Part shown: piece by piece, positions 7,780-15,871 of the stretch
Layout: the number at the start of each line of letters is the position of its first letter
Numbering within the stretch: the first letter of the stretch is position 1
Source: Paucibacter sp. PLA-PC-4
GTDB taxonomy: Bacteria; Pseudomonadota; Gammaproteobacteria; Burkholderiales; Burkholderiaceae_C
DNA: 64,000 nt
NCBI RefSeq assembly: GCF_026241155.1
Contig: NZ_JAPFGP010000015.1
Location: 1 to 64,000, forward strand
Direction: 5' to 3'
Position numbers and translations under genes: made by a program
The notes under the pieces: model-generated
Databases searched by the model: none
What the model was told of the DNA's origin: nothing
Seen by the model: the letters and a program-made list of their open reading frames with translations, nothing else

Positions 7780-8814
7780 CTACGCCTCGAGGAATGCTTC
7801 GAGTTCGCGCATAAGCTGTGCCTTCGGAATAGAGGTGGCGGAGCCGCCGAGCGTCATGTTGCGCCCAGGCCTACCGACCGGTTCGCTCCAAGCCTTCCAC
7901 TCATGCTTCCTGGCTGAGTGCTCGGTCCACTCGACGAGCCTGCGTCGGTCGCCGAGCCTTTGCTCCCACATAACTTTTCCGGGCGCGACGGTCGTCGACC
8001 AAGCCGGAGTTGGCAGCACGGAGAGAGCATTGAGAACCTGAGACGCAGACTGGTATCGGAGGTCTGAGTCGTCATTGAGCATCTTCCGGATCACTCTGCG
8101 CCATGCCTTGGGGACATGGGGAAGCCACCGAAGCGTGTCGCTGAAGCTACCGTGCTTAATCAAATCTTTGGGCGGCGGTGAGAGTTCGTACCAGGCCTTT
8201 CCGTGCAAGAGGCGGTACAGAGTCATCCCGAGCGCCCAGATGTCGGTCTTCCGACTGGTCGGGCCACCGTGCCAAACCTCATAAGCGATGTGATCGAAGT
8301 ATCCCGCCTGGGATCCATATCCCAAGATCAGGTCGTCGGTCACAAGGCCAAAGTCGCCGAGCTGAGAAACACCTGAGGCCGTCAACAAGATGTTGCCCGG
8401 CTTGATGTCACGATGAAGCATCTCTCGAGCGTGCAGCGCTTCGAGTCCTAGGGCCACTTCTGCTCCGACCTTACGAACCTGGAGCAAGGGCATGGGCCCG
8501 GCGTCGAACGCGCCTTGGAGCGAGCCACCTGGGCAGTACGCCATGCACAAGCGGACGCTACTGCCATCTGGCAGTTCGTGGATGCTATGGACCTGCACCA
8601 CATTCTCGTGTCGAGCCTTCGATAGGTGCTGAGCCTCTGCAAGCAGGCCGGCTCGCCGGGCCAGCCAATCGCTGTCGCTTTCGCCCACGCTGCGCGAAAT
8701 GACCTTGACGGCAACCTCCCCGTGGACGCTGTCTAGGCCAAGAAAGACGTCTCCGAAGTGACCACTTCCAAGCTTCGAGCCGAGCTTGAGTTGGGGGATC
8801 ACAGTTCCCATCAA
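7780..8814 (-). CDS. Hanks-type serine/threonine protein kinase
   Basis: 344 residues, soluble. The catalytic set is complete: glycine loop GSGHFGDV (17-24), Lys37 in VAVKVI, HRDIKPGN (134-141), DFG (154-156) and a weak APE-like AYEVW. The last ~90 residues are outside the kinase core and unrecognised. No transmembrane or PASTA segment is seen, so it is cytosolic. It overlaps orf158 by 4 bp (ATGA). In a defence island such kinases usually sense infection or phosphorylate host targets; the specific role is not shown. Confidence 0.85.
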   Translation of the reverse strand: MMGTVIPQLKLGSKLGSGHFGDVFLGLDSVHGEVAVKVISRSVGESDSDWLARRAGLLAEAQHLSKARHENVVQVHSIHELPDGSSVRLCMAYCPGGSLQGAFDAGPMPLLQVRKVGAEVALGLEALHAREMLHRDIKPGNILLTASGVSQLGDFGLVTDDLILGYGSQAGYFDHIAYEVWHGGPTSRKTDIWALGMTLYRLLHGKAWYELSPPPKDLIKHGSFSDTLRWLPHVPKAWRRVIRKMLNDDSDLRYQSASQVLNALSVLPTPAWSTTVAPGKVMWEQRLGDRRRLVEWTEHSARKHEWKAWSEPVGRPGRNMTLGGSATSIPKAQLMRELEAFLEA

Positions 8815-9287
8815 GAGCCCCTCGTTGCGAGGACCAGCATCGCCGCTTCACGACTAGTCTTCTTCAGCTTCTCGCCGGTGGCCTGCGCGCTCCAGAAGGC
8901 ATCGTCCTTCAGGTATTCGTCGACCTTGCGCTCCCCGTAAGTACGGCAGATCAGCGCCTTTTGTAAGCACGTTACCCGAGTGGCCGAAGCTGCTGCGGCG
9001 ATAACGACACCTCGGACCTCCGCGCTTTCCAATACTGCCAGCTTGACGGAGCCGCCCTGAGGAACGGCGCTGGCCTTGACGATGACTAAGTCGGCTGAGT
9101 GTTGCTTAAAGAAGTTCGCGCACCGCTGATGCAAAAGGGCCAACGCAGGGCCGCGGTCGCCTGTCTGAAGCGTCCAACTGGAATCTGAAAGGATGCTGAT
9201 CGGCAAGCTCGGATCGGCCGGCACCTCCGCTAGAACGACCGTTACGACACCGCCTACGACGGCGATTCCCGCCCGAAGTTTCGTCAT
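8811..9287 (-). CDS. Unknown 158-residue protein co-transcribed with the kinase
   Basis: No confident family. It alternates hydrophobic strands and helices (start AGIAVVGGVVTVVLAEV, then LVIVKAS and VLESAEVRGVVIAAAAS), with a pattern reminiscent of RNase H-like or RuvC-like folds; this is only a shape impression. A Walker motif is absent. It ends in the kinase start (ATGA), implying stoichiometric co-translation. It lies directly downstream of the frameshifted low-complexity gene. Confidence 0.6.
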   Translation of the reverse strand: MTKLRAGIAVVGGVVTVVLAEVPADPSLPISILSDSSWTLQTGDRGPALALLHQRCANFFKQHSADLVIVKASAVPQGGSVKLAVLESAEVRGVVIAAAASATRVTCLQKALICRTYGERKVDEYLKDDAFWSAQATGEKLKKTSREAAMLVLATRGS

Positions 9288-9339
9288 TGTTAGCCTCCCT
9301 TGCGCGCCAGATTCTTCCCGGCCTTTTGTTCAATCTAGT

Positions 9340-10051
9340 CTATCGCAGCGCTTGCCTGACAGCGTACGGCTCTGAGGCCGTTGCCAACGCCTGCCGGGGG
9401 TCAAGCCCTTGGGCGAGCAGTTGCGCCACGCACTCGCTGCTCAACCAGGTCTTCCTGTCCTGGATCTTTGCGCCGCGATACACCTTCGTCCCCCTGCCGA
9501 ACACGAATCGAGCGGGAGGCGCCGTCCGGATTGGTGCCACGCAACTGTTGAGCCGAACTGTGGGCAGCAAGCCGCCAGACTTCGGCCTGCGGCGAAAGAC
9601 GGCTAAGGTTGTGATGCTGCTGGGCTCGGCTTGGATGCTGAGTCCTTAACAGCGCGCTGGATGCGAGCGCATCCAGCAGCTCAATGCTGAAGCTCTGGGG
9701 GCACACTGGCGTCACGATATCCTCGATGGGACGCCCGATTTTCCAGGCGTTGCGCACATATTTAGTGGGCATTGAGAAGCTGCCGAGTTCGACCACGCCA
9801 GTCGAGTCGATCGACCCAACCCTGAAATTGCTGGGCGGCAATGGCGTGGACGCCGCTGTGCTAGCGGCCGATGCGGGCAAACCTGCCGATGAGGACGAAG
9901 AAGCCGGTGGTGAACCTACCTGCGCCGCTGAGGCCGTCGGCGTTGACGCAGCTGCAGAAGCACTTGTGCCGGACGTCGGAGGGTTTGCCAGCAGGCGATT
10001 TGTAGGGCGGGGTCGAGGCTCGGCTAAATGGTCACGTTGTAGAGCATGCAC
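9340..10051 (-). pseudogene. Frameshifted gene with a Ser/Ala/Pro-rich N-terminus, upstream of the kinase operon
   Basis: From a GTG at 10051 the frame reads a low-complexity Ser/Ala/Thr/Pro segment. A folded-looking part follows (about NFRVGSIDSTGVVELGSFSM to LLDALASSALL). Coding character then jumps to another frame near 9643-9650 and continues (TLAVFRRRPKSGGLL, KVYRGAKIQDRKTWLSSE) to a stop at 9340. One base removed at about 9646 would join both parts into about 237 residues. This is either a recent inactivation, a sequencing error or programmed shifting. No family recognised; it lies 52 bp before orf158 and probably belongs to the kinase operon. Confidence 0.5.
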
Positions 10052-10299
10052 GCCTTCGGCCCCCCTTTCGTTTCCAGCAGCCTAGAGTCGGACTACGACA
10101 GCAGCGTGGTGATGCTGTCGTCGGGCGCACTAGGAAAGTCGCTTTCGGGCCGTGAGAGTAGCGACCACAGAGCACGCTACGCGGCATTGGTGCTTCGGCA
10201 GTGCTGGGCATCGAATGCCCATTGATGTGCGAGGCGCCACCGGAATACAAAGTGCCAGCAATACTGGCTCATTTGTGCACTCTCCGGGGAGCTACGTAG

Positions 10300-10512
10300 T
10301 CAGGCTTTTTGAAGGCTGCTGAAGTAGTTCACAGACATCTGCTTATAGACGGCCATGTCCTTGTCGGACGCAGCCTGCTCCAACACTACTTCTGAACCGC
10401 CTTTGCTGTTACCAGTGACGCCAAGAGTGCTTGCTGGGTCAACCCGACTATTGAGATCCATGAGCAGCCGCAACTCAAGCTGCTGTGTTGTCTTGTCCTG
10501 GGGCTTTGTCAT
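10300..10512 (-). CDS. Small 70-residue protein overlapping the dCTP deaminase 3' end
   Basis: MTKPQDKTTQQLELRLLMD begins inside the last 38 bp of the deaminase gene in another frame, so translation is probably coupled. The sequence is polar with a helical start and Lys/Gln-rich end; no motif is recognised. It could be a regulator or partner of the deaminase, or simply a passenger. The region 10052-10299 between it and the low-complexity gene holds only broken coding-like scraps. Confidence 0.45.
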   Translation of the reverse strand: MTKPQDKTTQQLELRLLMDLNSRVDPASTLGVTGNSKGGSEVVLEQAASDKDMAVYKQMSVNYFSSLQKA

Positions 10513-12148
10513 CGTTGATCTCACTCGGAAGAAGACTGTGGAGCTGAAGGTCCTTGGTCTCGATTTCTGCGACTACGACCTCTTCGAGCCGAGGAATAGC
10601 CTTGAGGCTGACCTGAGTCAGGGGAGTCGCCTGTATCCGACCTTTTAATGCTAACACTCCGGCCTGCTTGCGAGAGCCGCCTTCGAACATCTCGATGAAG
10701 CGCCGTGGCGCAATACCGTCGTACTGTCGTACCTGGACTTTGCCCTGCGCATCGGTCGATTCGGTGAGAGCGTCCTCGTGGAGCCGTGTTGCAAGACTCT
10801 TGCGGTACGGCTCGATGTAATGAACCTCCGCAATGCCTGCGGCGACAAGATGTCTGGCGCAGGAATGGCAGGGATAGGTGGTCACGTAGATGCTGCCCCC
10901 CACTACTCGGTCGCCCGCGACTCTACTTGCACCCAGGATCGCATGCATCTCAGCATGCACGGCGCGAGAAAACTCAATCAGATCCTTGACCCGGGTGTCA
11001 GCAAGAATGGCCTTGATCGCCGTCTCCTTGGACTCAGAAGACAAGACGCCACCGCTTATCAGGCTCTCGACGACTTTGTCAGCTATTGCACTTTTTTCCT
11101 CATCATTTCGGCACTTTCTTCCGGTCTGCGCGAAGCAGCGTTGGTCTTCCGCTTGAGCTTGCTGAACGATTCTTGCGGCGATCGGTTTCATGCCGTACAG
11201 GCCGCCGCCGCTTTGCGGTACATCGTTCCATCCCACGGCTAGCAATTCGCCCGTCGAGCTTGTCACCGCGGCACCTACTTGGCGAGACATGCAAGCTGAA
11301 TTTCTTGCGGCAGAGGCGGCCGCGTACATAGCACTCTCTTCAGCAGAGGGCGTGACAACTGCAGTTCTAAAAATCAGATCGAAAAAACGGCGAATGCGCT
11401 CGTTTAGCTGCCCAACCGCTCTTGGCTCTGACGGACCAACCACTGCATGGTCAACTCGAAGGAAGAAGTCGCATCGCGGGAACGTATCCCGAACAGACTG
11501 ACCATGAGCAAATTCCTCTCCTGAGTCGGTATCAATCAACAGGCCTATTTCATCTTTTGAGAGCTTGCCCGGACGCTCCAAGTTGATCTTGCGAAGCTCA
11601 AGAGGGGAAAAGACTCCTACTGCAAATAGTGCGTCTCCATAAATCAAACGCAGCAGATCTAGCTCGGCCTTGTTTTTTATCGAGTCAATGACGTGGCAAA
11701 TGCGTTGGTTGCGAATCTTCTGGTCGTTCGGCTTGGCGCCCTCGGCTGCCACGTCCTCAAAGGCACCATAGCTCTTCTTTCGGTCTGCGCCGATCTTGGC
11801 GATCGCAAGCTTTGCCAGCACGTCGCTGCCATACTGGTCACGGAGTTGATCGCCAATCTCAATGAGCGCCTTGATCTCCCGAAATTTTGAAGAGGTATCA
11901 ATGGTCTTGCTCACCTTCTTTGCATTCAGACGAATCAGATTGCTCAGGCGAACAGTCTCAGTCTTGTAGTTGAATTCACGCAAGGTGTTCTCAATCTGAG
12001 TCGCTGTCTCGTGGAGTGGCGAGCCGATCGGACCGCAAAGCGCAATTACCAACTCGGGGGTCAGGCTTTCAACGGCTTCCCCGGTGGCATTGACCGACAT
12101 CGATTGTTTGCTTGGCGCCGGAGGCGCCTCAGCGGCCAGTGCAGACAT
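10475..12148 (-). CDS. Anti-phage dCTP deaminase (nucleotide-depletion defence)
   Basis: 557 residues. The N-terminal half is a P-loop kinase-like domain (IALCGPIGSPLHETA at about 35-49, no full GKT). The C-terminal half is a cytidine/deoxycytidylate deaminase domain with HAEMHAIL (398-405) and PCHSC (426-430), the complete zinc and proton-shuttle set. Proteins with this architecture are known to destroy dCTP when phage replicate, starving DNA synthesis. The start follows an excellent AGGAGG. It stands alone apart from the overlapping 70-residue gene. Confidence 0.85.
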   Translation of the reverse strand: MSALAAEAPPAPSKQSMSVNATGEAVESLTPELVIALCGPIGSPLHETATQIENTLREFNYKTETVRLSNLIRLNAKKVSKTIDTSSKFREIKALIEIGDQLRDQYGSDVLAKLAIAKIGADRKKSYGAFEDVAAEGAKPNDQKIRNQRICHVIDSIKNKAELDLLRLIYGDALFAVGVFSPLELRKINLERPGKLSKDEIGLLIDTDSGEEFAHGQSVRDTFPRCDFFLRVDHAVVGPSEPRAVGQLNERIRRFFDLIFRTAVVTPSAEESAMYAAASAARNSACMSRQVGAAVTSSTGELLAVGWNDVPQSGGGLYGMKPIAARIVQQAQAEDQRCFAQTGRKCRNDEEKSAIADKVVESLISGGVLSSESKETAIKAILADTRVKDLIEFSRAVHAEMHAILGASRVAGDRVVGGSIYVTTYPCHSCARHLVAAGIAEVHYIEPYRKSLATRLHEDALTESTDAQGKVQVRQYDGIAPRRFIEMFEGGSRKQAGVLALKGRIQATPLTQVSLKAIPRLEEVVVAEIETKDLQLHSLLPSEINDDKAPGQDNTAA

Positions 12149-12333
12149 GGATCCTCCTGAACTGCGCTTCGAAGATTGTCACCGTAGGAAGGCGACAAGC
12201 CGCGGCGCTTATGTCGCGTGATTATTCGCGCTTGTGCCTCTAGTGCGCCTTGGGGTTGAACCTAGGGGGCGGACCCAATTCACATGAATCGATCGGCAAC
12301 GCAGACCGACTGGACCGGTCTTGGCGGAGGCGA

Positions 12334-12524
12334 TCAATCAAGCCCAGCAGATTCAGCAATTGAACTTAGCTGTTCCAATATCTCGGCCTGCTGCTGACTC
12401 ATGTACTTCGCGACTGTCTTGCTCTCGATCAGCATTGCCAGAAGGACGCGCATGAGTACCAGATTAGGACGTCCCGCCTCTGAGACCGCTCAACAATGCG
12501 GTACTGGCTCTGGACGTTAGCCAT
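12334..12524 (-). pseudogene. Possible small frameshifted ORF
   Basis: An ATG at 12524 follows GGAGAGGAT and reads MANVQSQYRIVERS. Coding-like sequence then continues one frame over as a helix-rich tail (LVLMRVLLAMLIESKTVAKY ... IAESAGLD) to a stop at 12334. Together they would give about 63 residues. A short intact 39-codon version starts at 12453. Unrecognised, weak evidence. Nothing else is seen in 12149-12583. Confidence 0.25.
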
Positions 12525-12583
12525 ATCCTCTCCATGCGTGCAATCTGCTCGGCGGAACGTTGGATTTGTCGCATAAAGAAAAA

Positions 12584-12609
12584 GGCGCTCCCATTCGGGA
12601 GCGCCTTTT
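12584..12609 (-). terminator. Rho-independent terminator
   Basis: A perfect 9-bp stem GGCGCTCCC/GGGAGCGCC with an ATTC loop, followed on the minus strand by TTTTTCTTT and on the plus strand by TTTT. It directly follows the stop of the small membrane protein gene and may act in both directions. Confidence 0.9.
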
Positions 12610-12850
12610 ATAGGTGAGGAGTTACACCGTTCGCCACAAGGCCCGCTGTTACTGCTGCGAAAACACTGAACAACGACTTGAGAATTGCGAAGTTGACTGC
12701 TGGATATGAAAAAATAACCATATTGGTACCTCCGATAATGAAATTGATGACTGTTTGAAAAAATGTCGGCTCAATGCAAAAAACAGTGAGGCCAACACAG
12801 GTCAAGAACAAAATCGCGGACCTAAGCAGCGACGGGTTCGAACCGCCCAC
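12608..12850 (-). CDS. Small hydrophobic membrane protein
   Basis: About 80 residues from a GTG right after GGAGGT; the spacing is too short, so the true start may be a few codons inside. Two hydrophobic stretches (AILFLTCVGLTVFCI and about FAILKSLFSVFAAVTAGLVA) suggest a two-span inner-membrane protein. Base composition is more AT-rich than its neighbours. The stop is embedded in a strong terminator, which supports a real transcript. It could be a holin-like effector or a small toxin; no family is recognised. Confidence 0.45.
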   Translation of the reverse strand: MGGSNPSLLRSAILFLTCVGLTVFCIEPTFFQTVINFIIGGTNMVIFSYPAVNFAILKSLFSVFAAVTAGLVANGVTPHL

Positions 12851-12863
12851 ACCTCCGAAGACT

Positions 12864-13016
12864 TAACTATCGATAGTTTATCATGGACTAACCCGCGGGT
12901 CCATAGTTCGCAGGTAATTTGCCGCCAGTGAGTCGAAACTAGAGGGGCGTCGAGATCTCAATAGGAAGTGTGTCGAAATATATTATTTACTATACAAGCG
13001 ACCGTCTGTATAGTAA
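12864..13016. promoter_or_regulatory. Two palindromes upstream of the small membrane protein gene
   Basis: AACTATCGATAGTT at 12864-12877 is a perfect 14-bp palindrome just before the gene. TTACTATACA (12987-12996) and TGTATAGTAA (13007-13016) form a perfect 10-bp inverted repeat with a 10-bp gap. Both lie in an AT-rich, gene-free stretch (12851-13242) and look like operators or recombination sites. No regulator can be assigned. Confidence 0.5.
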
Positions 13017-13242
13017 CTACGTCCACGAGACGCATGAAGTTAATAAGTGCAATCTCGGATAGTGCTTTGATACACACTTGATTTTGCCGATCGCGACCAG
13101 CCAACCTTCATTTATCAATCTTTGGTAGCCGCCAAGAGGACGCGGTCTGGACTGCCCCTAGTCATTTGGACACCCCTGTCCTCACGCTGCGACGAGCGCA
13201 AACGCCATTCGGCAGGCGACCTGCTGCGACGAGCTGCAATGC

Positions 13243-13430
13243 TCAGGTCTCCAAAGCCGGGATTCCGAAGTGCCGGTCCACCAGCCCAAAGAACGCGTAG
13301 AACACGGCGGTCGCGTCATCAACTTGCCGCACGAAATCCTCGAGGCTCATGTAAACACTTACGTCCCCACGGTTTGGCGACATGTCCCAGTCGAGTTTCA
13401 CAAAGGCAAGGATAGGCAATCGAGATGAAC
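13243..13430 (-). pseudogene. 3' fragment of an unknown gene, truncated by IS21 debris
   Basis: The minus strand reads a plausible C-terminus of about 60 residues (LPILAFVKLDWDM ... VDRHFGIPALET, stop at 13243). Its upstream part is replaced by the IstB fragment on the other strand. Family unknown. Confidence 0.35.
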
Positions 13431-13479
13431 TGCCATCAGATGGCTCCGCCCACCTGCCCGGCACGGAGACGGCAGCTTC

Positions 13480-13761
13480 GGCCGTCGCTTGGCCCAGTTG
13501 GCCCGACTGGACCTGCTTGTCTTCGACGATCTCGCGATCGCTCCCACCGCTGCCCAGGAGCGTCAAGACCTGTTCGAGTTGCTGGACGACCGGGTGGGCA
13601 GCCGCAGCACACTCATCACCAGCCAGATGCCCAGCAGCGCCTGGCATCAATGGCTGGGTGAGCCCACCATCGCCGACGCCATCATGGACCGGCTGATGCA
13701 CGGTTCACACGCGATCGCGCTCAAGGGCGAGTCACTGCGCCGGGGCGCTTCCCTGGCCTGA
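13480..13761 (+). pseudogene. istB: istB fragment (IS21-family helper ATPase), 3' part only
   Basis: Reads the Walker B region LLVFDDLAIAP and the C-terminal IstB core (DRVGSRSTLITSQMP, IADAIMDRLMHGSHAI, stop at 13761). The ATP-binding N-terminal half and istA are missing. It is followed by IS21-type end repeats at 13780-13920. Confidence 0.85.
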
Positions 13762-13779
13762 CCCATGGGCCAGTTCCAC

Positions 13780-13920
13780 GCTGATCGCGGACACCGTTCC
13801 AAACCGATGGCGGACAGTTGGCTTACCATCTGGCCGTCACTCAGGCACCCCACCGAGGGCGTCCGTGATCGCCCGGAACACTGTCCGCGATCAGCCTGGA
13901 ATGGGTGTCCGCGATCAGTG
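13780..13920. repeat. IS21-family right-end repeats
   Basis: Related units occur in opposite orientations: CTGATCGCGGACACCG (about 13781), GTCCGCGATCAGCCTGGAAT (about 13884) and GTCCGCGATCAGTGGAAT (about 13908), plus a weaker GATGGCGGACAGTTGG. Multiple terminal repeats next to istB are typical of IS21 elements. The other end is absent, so this is a solo remnant. Confidence 0.7.
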
Positions 13921-13936
13921 GAATACGCACATTGCT

Positions 13937-14833
13937 ATGCACATTGGATTCGAAGAGAACACCGGCCACGTGTACGAAGGCGCAGGTCGTCCGGAGTACG
14001 CGGTCGTGCCGCCACCGCTGCTGACGCAGGCCAAGCTCATCGAGAGCGAGGAGGATGCGGCCAACCTACCGCGGGGCATTTCGATGGACGCGCTGCGGTG
14101 GCTGTTTCGAGAGGATTCATTTGACCCGGTGACGAGGGTCCGACGTGGGCGGCTGTACCAGCCGTTCCCGGCTGGTCAGCCGGATGAATGCCTCACTCGT
14201 GGCCATCCAAGCATGCAATTCGCGAACCATCGTCAGGGCGAGTCGATGACAAAGCGGCTGCACCACCACTGGCCGTGCCAGGAGCTGCTGGGCAAACCGA
14301 GGGGTGGCCAAGGAATGACGCTTGCGCTCGGTCGGGACCGTGCATGGTCGATGTGGCGAATCGTTCAGGTAGAACAGGTGGTTGGTGACGATGTGCTCGT
14401 GACGCTAAAAGCGCTCTCGTCCTTCGGGGTACTGCCTGAGGCTCGGCTGGACTCTCTTCTTGAGGAGCACCGGCAGCCGGTGCAGCGAGCTCTCGAGCGC
14501 GTTCTCGACTCGGCATTCCGCGAGACTGCCATCTCAGTCATTGACCAATGTAGAAATGCGTTGGTGGTGCTCCTGGGCCGGTGGTTGGCAAGTCAGTCCT
14601 TGGACTCGAAGGTCGTCGAACTCGACCTTGGGAAATTGGTTCGACGCATTCGTGAAGCACCGTATGAGCTGAATGCTGCGGCCGGTGTGGCGGAGGCTGT
14701 TGCGAAGCTGCATCCGCGAGGGAAAGCCAACGAGCAGGAGACGCGTGGACTACGTCTCGCCCAAGAAGAGGATGCCGAGCTCTCAGTGCATGCCGTGGGC
14801 TTCGTGATGCGAGAACTCAGGCTTGCGCAGTAG
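13937..14833 (+). CDS. Hypothetical protein, 5' end probably lost to the IS21 remnant
   Basis: About 298 residues from an in-frame ATG; the frame is open back into the IS end, so the native start is unknown. The protein is soluble and helical in its second half (PVQRALERVLDSAF, AISVIDQCRNALVVLLGRW, then a coiled acidic tail). No motif is recognised. It may be the remainder of another cargo gene. Confidence 0.4.
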   Translation: MHIGFEENTGHVYEGAGRPEYAVVPPPLLTQAKLIESEEDAANLPRGISMDALRWLFREDSFDPVTRVRRGRLYQPFPAGQPDECLTRGHPSMQFANHRQGESMTKRLHHHWPCQELLGKPRGGQGMTLALGRDRAWSMWRIVQVEQVVGDDVLVTLKALSSFGVLPEARLDSLLEEHRQPVQRALERVLDSAFRETAISVIDQCRNALVVLLGRWLASQSLDSKVVELDLGKLVRRIREAPYELNAAAGVAEAVAKLHPRGKANEQETRGLRLAQEEDAELSVHAVGFVMRELRLAQ

Positions 14834-14910
14834 CCGACCCGACTGAGGGCCTCGATATTTCCGTTCTACATTCCGGAACAGCTGCAGTGAGTTCGAGAAC
14901 ACGGGGGCTA

Positions 14911-15004
14911 GAGCCCGCTGATCGTCTCGGCCAGCGCGTTGTCGTAGCTGTCCCCCTTGCTGCCCACGGACGGTTCGACGCCTGCTTCCGCCAAGCGTTC
15001 GGTG
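14911..15004 (-). pseudogene. IS3-family transposase (OrfB) fragment
   Basis: The minus strand encodes LAEAGVEPSVGSKGDSYDNA and ALAETISG, the hallmark motif around the third catalytic acid of IS3-group integrases. Only about 30 codons remain. Nothing else convincing is visible between 14834 and 15487. Confidence 0.8.
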
Positions 15005-15487
15005 TCCGCTGTTCGGTTGACGTGGCGAGAAGTGAGCAAGAGATCGGTCGCCAAACCGGACAATCAATAGCGTCAAGCTCGTGCCTACCAGCTGATTCAT
15101 TGCATACACTCTGAACGAGCTGTGGCAAGCCTTACGCGCAGCGCGGAGGAAGCTATGGGCGTATTGAAAGAGTCCCTGGAAGAAAGTTTGTCAGGCTTCT
15201 TCGCGCCCGTGACGGCGGCAATAGCGGCGGTCAAGCACTCCTTCATGTCTGATCACGGCCGAACCGGCACGAATCAAGTGCCGAACATGGTCAGGCCAAT
15301 GCCCGCGGCCAAGGCGCAAATCTCGACCGAGACGAAAGGCAAACCCAAGCGGTAACGCTTGGCGGCTCATTGACGGGGAAATGCTGCTGCACGGGACGCC
15401 GGCGCGATGGGTCGTTAGGCACACCAGCAGCCATGTCTGGTCCGGCCTCGCCCCCAAGTATCCGCGCAGCGGTCCCTCGCCGCGGCT

Positions 15488-15823
15488 TCATCGTGTACTC
15501 ATGTCTAGGAATGACGCCAGGCGCGGAACGTCAATCCATCCATGTCTCAGCCATCGCTCATAGTCCGAGACCGTCAGACGAGGGCCGAGCAAACTTTCCG
15601 CAATTCCATACAGGCTGCCAGATACTTCAATGGACACCCGATCCACCACGAGCGAGTGAAGCAGTAGCGCTGCAAAGCCGAGATCCAGCTGCCGCCCAGA
15701 GCTTTGAGCAATCTGTTGCCAAAGCGTTGGATTCGGATGTGCCATGTGCTCGGCGAGGAAAGAGAACAGGGCCTCCTCCCGATCCCTTGGTGATCCTGCA
15801 AGAGGGAACGGATCGCTGTTCAT
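15488..15823 (-). CDS. Unknown 111-residue protein at the end of the transposition operon
   Basis: Follows the second TniQ gene after 48 bp in the same direction. The product is helical and acidic, with no Cys/His clusters. It has a moderately conserved-looking middle (GFAALLLHSLVVDRVSIEVS) and end (YERWLRHGWIDVPRLASFLD). No match to TnsE or a resolvase is visible. Its place suggests an accessory transposition factor, which is inference. Confidence 0.6.
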   Translation of the reverse strand: MNSDPFPLAGSPRDREEALFSFLAEHMAHPNPTLWQQIAQSSGRQLDLGFAALLLHSLVVDRVSIEVSGSLYGIAESLLGPRLTVSDYERWLRHGWIDVPRLASFLDMSTR

Positions 15824-15871
15824 GGCTCGATGGTAGTGCCGGATATGAGTTTGACCTGGGTTCGGTCCCTG

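Noticed and set aside
10032-10299. Possible small gene between the low-complexity gene and the 70-residue gene
   Set aside because: Coding-like stretches in several frames are interrupted by stops; no single frame can be supported.
12834-12852. tRNA 3'-end-like sequence (GGGTTCGAACC followed by ACCTCCGA)
   Set aside because: Only a T-arm-like hexamer context; no acceptor pairing or anticodon arm nearby, and it lies within the start of the small membrane protein frame.
15155-15355. 66-codon plus-strand frame starting MGVLKESLEESLSG
   Set aside because: No ribosome binding site, no motif, and it is surrounded by IS debris.
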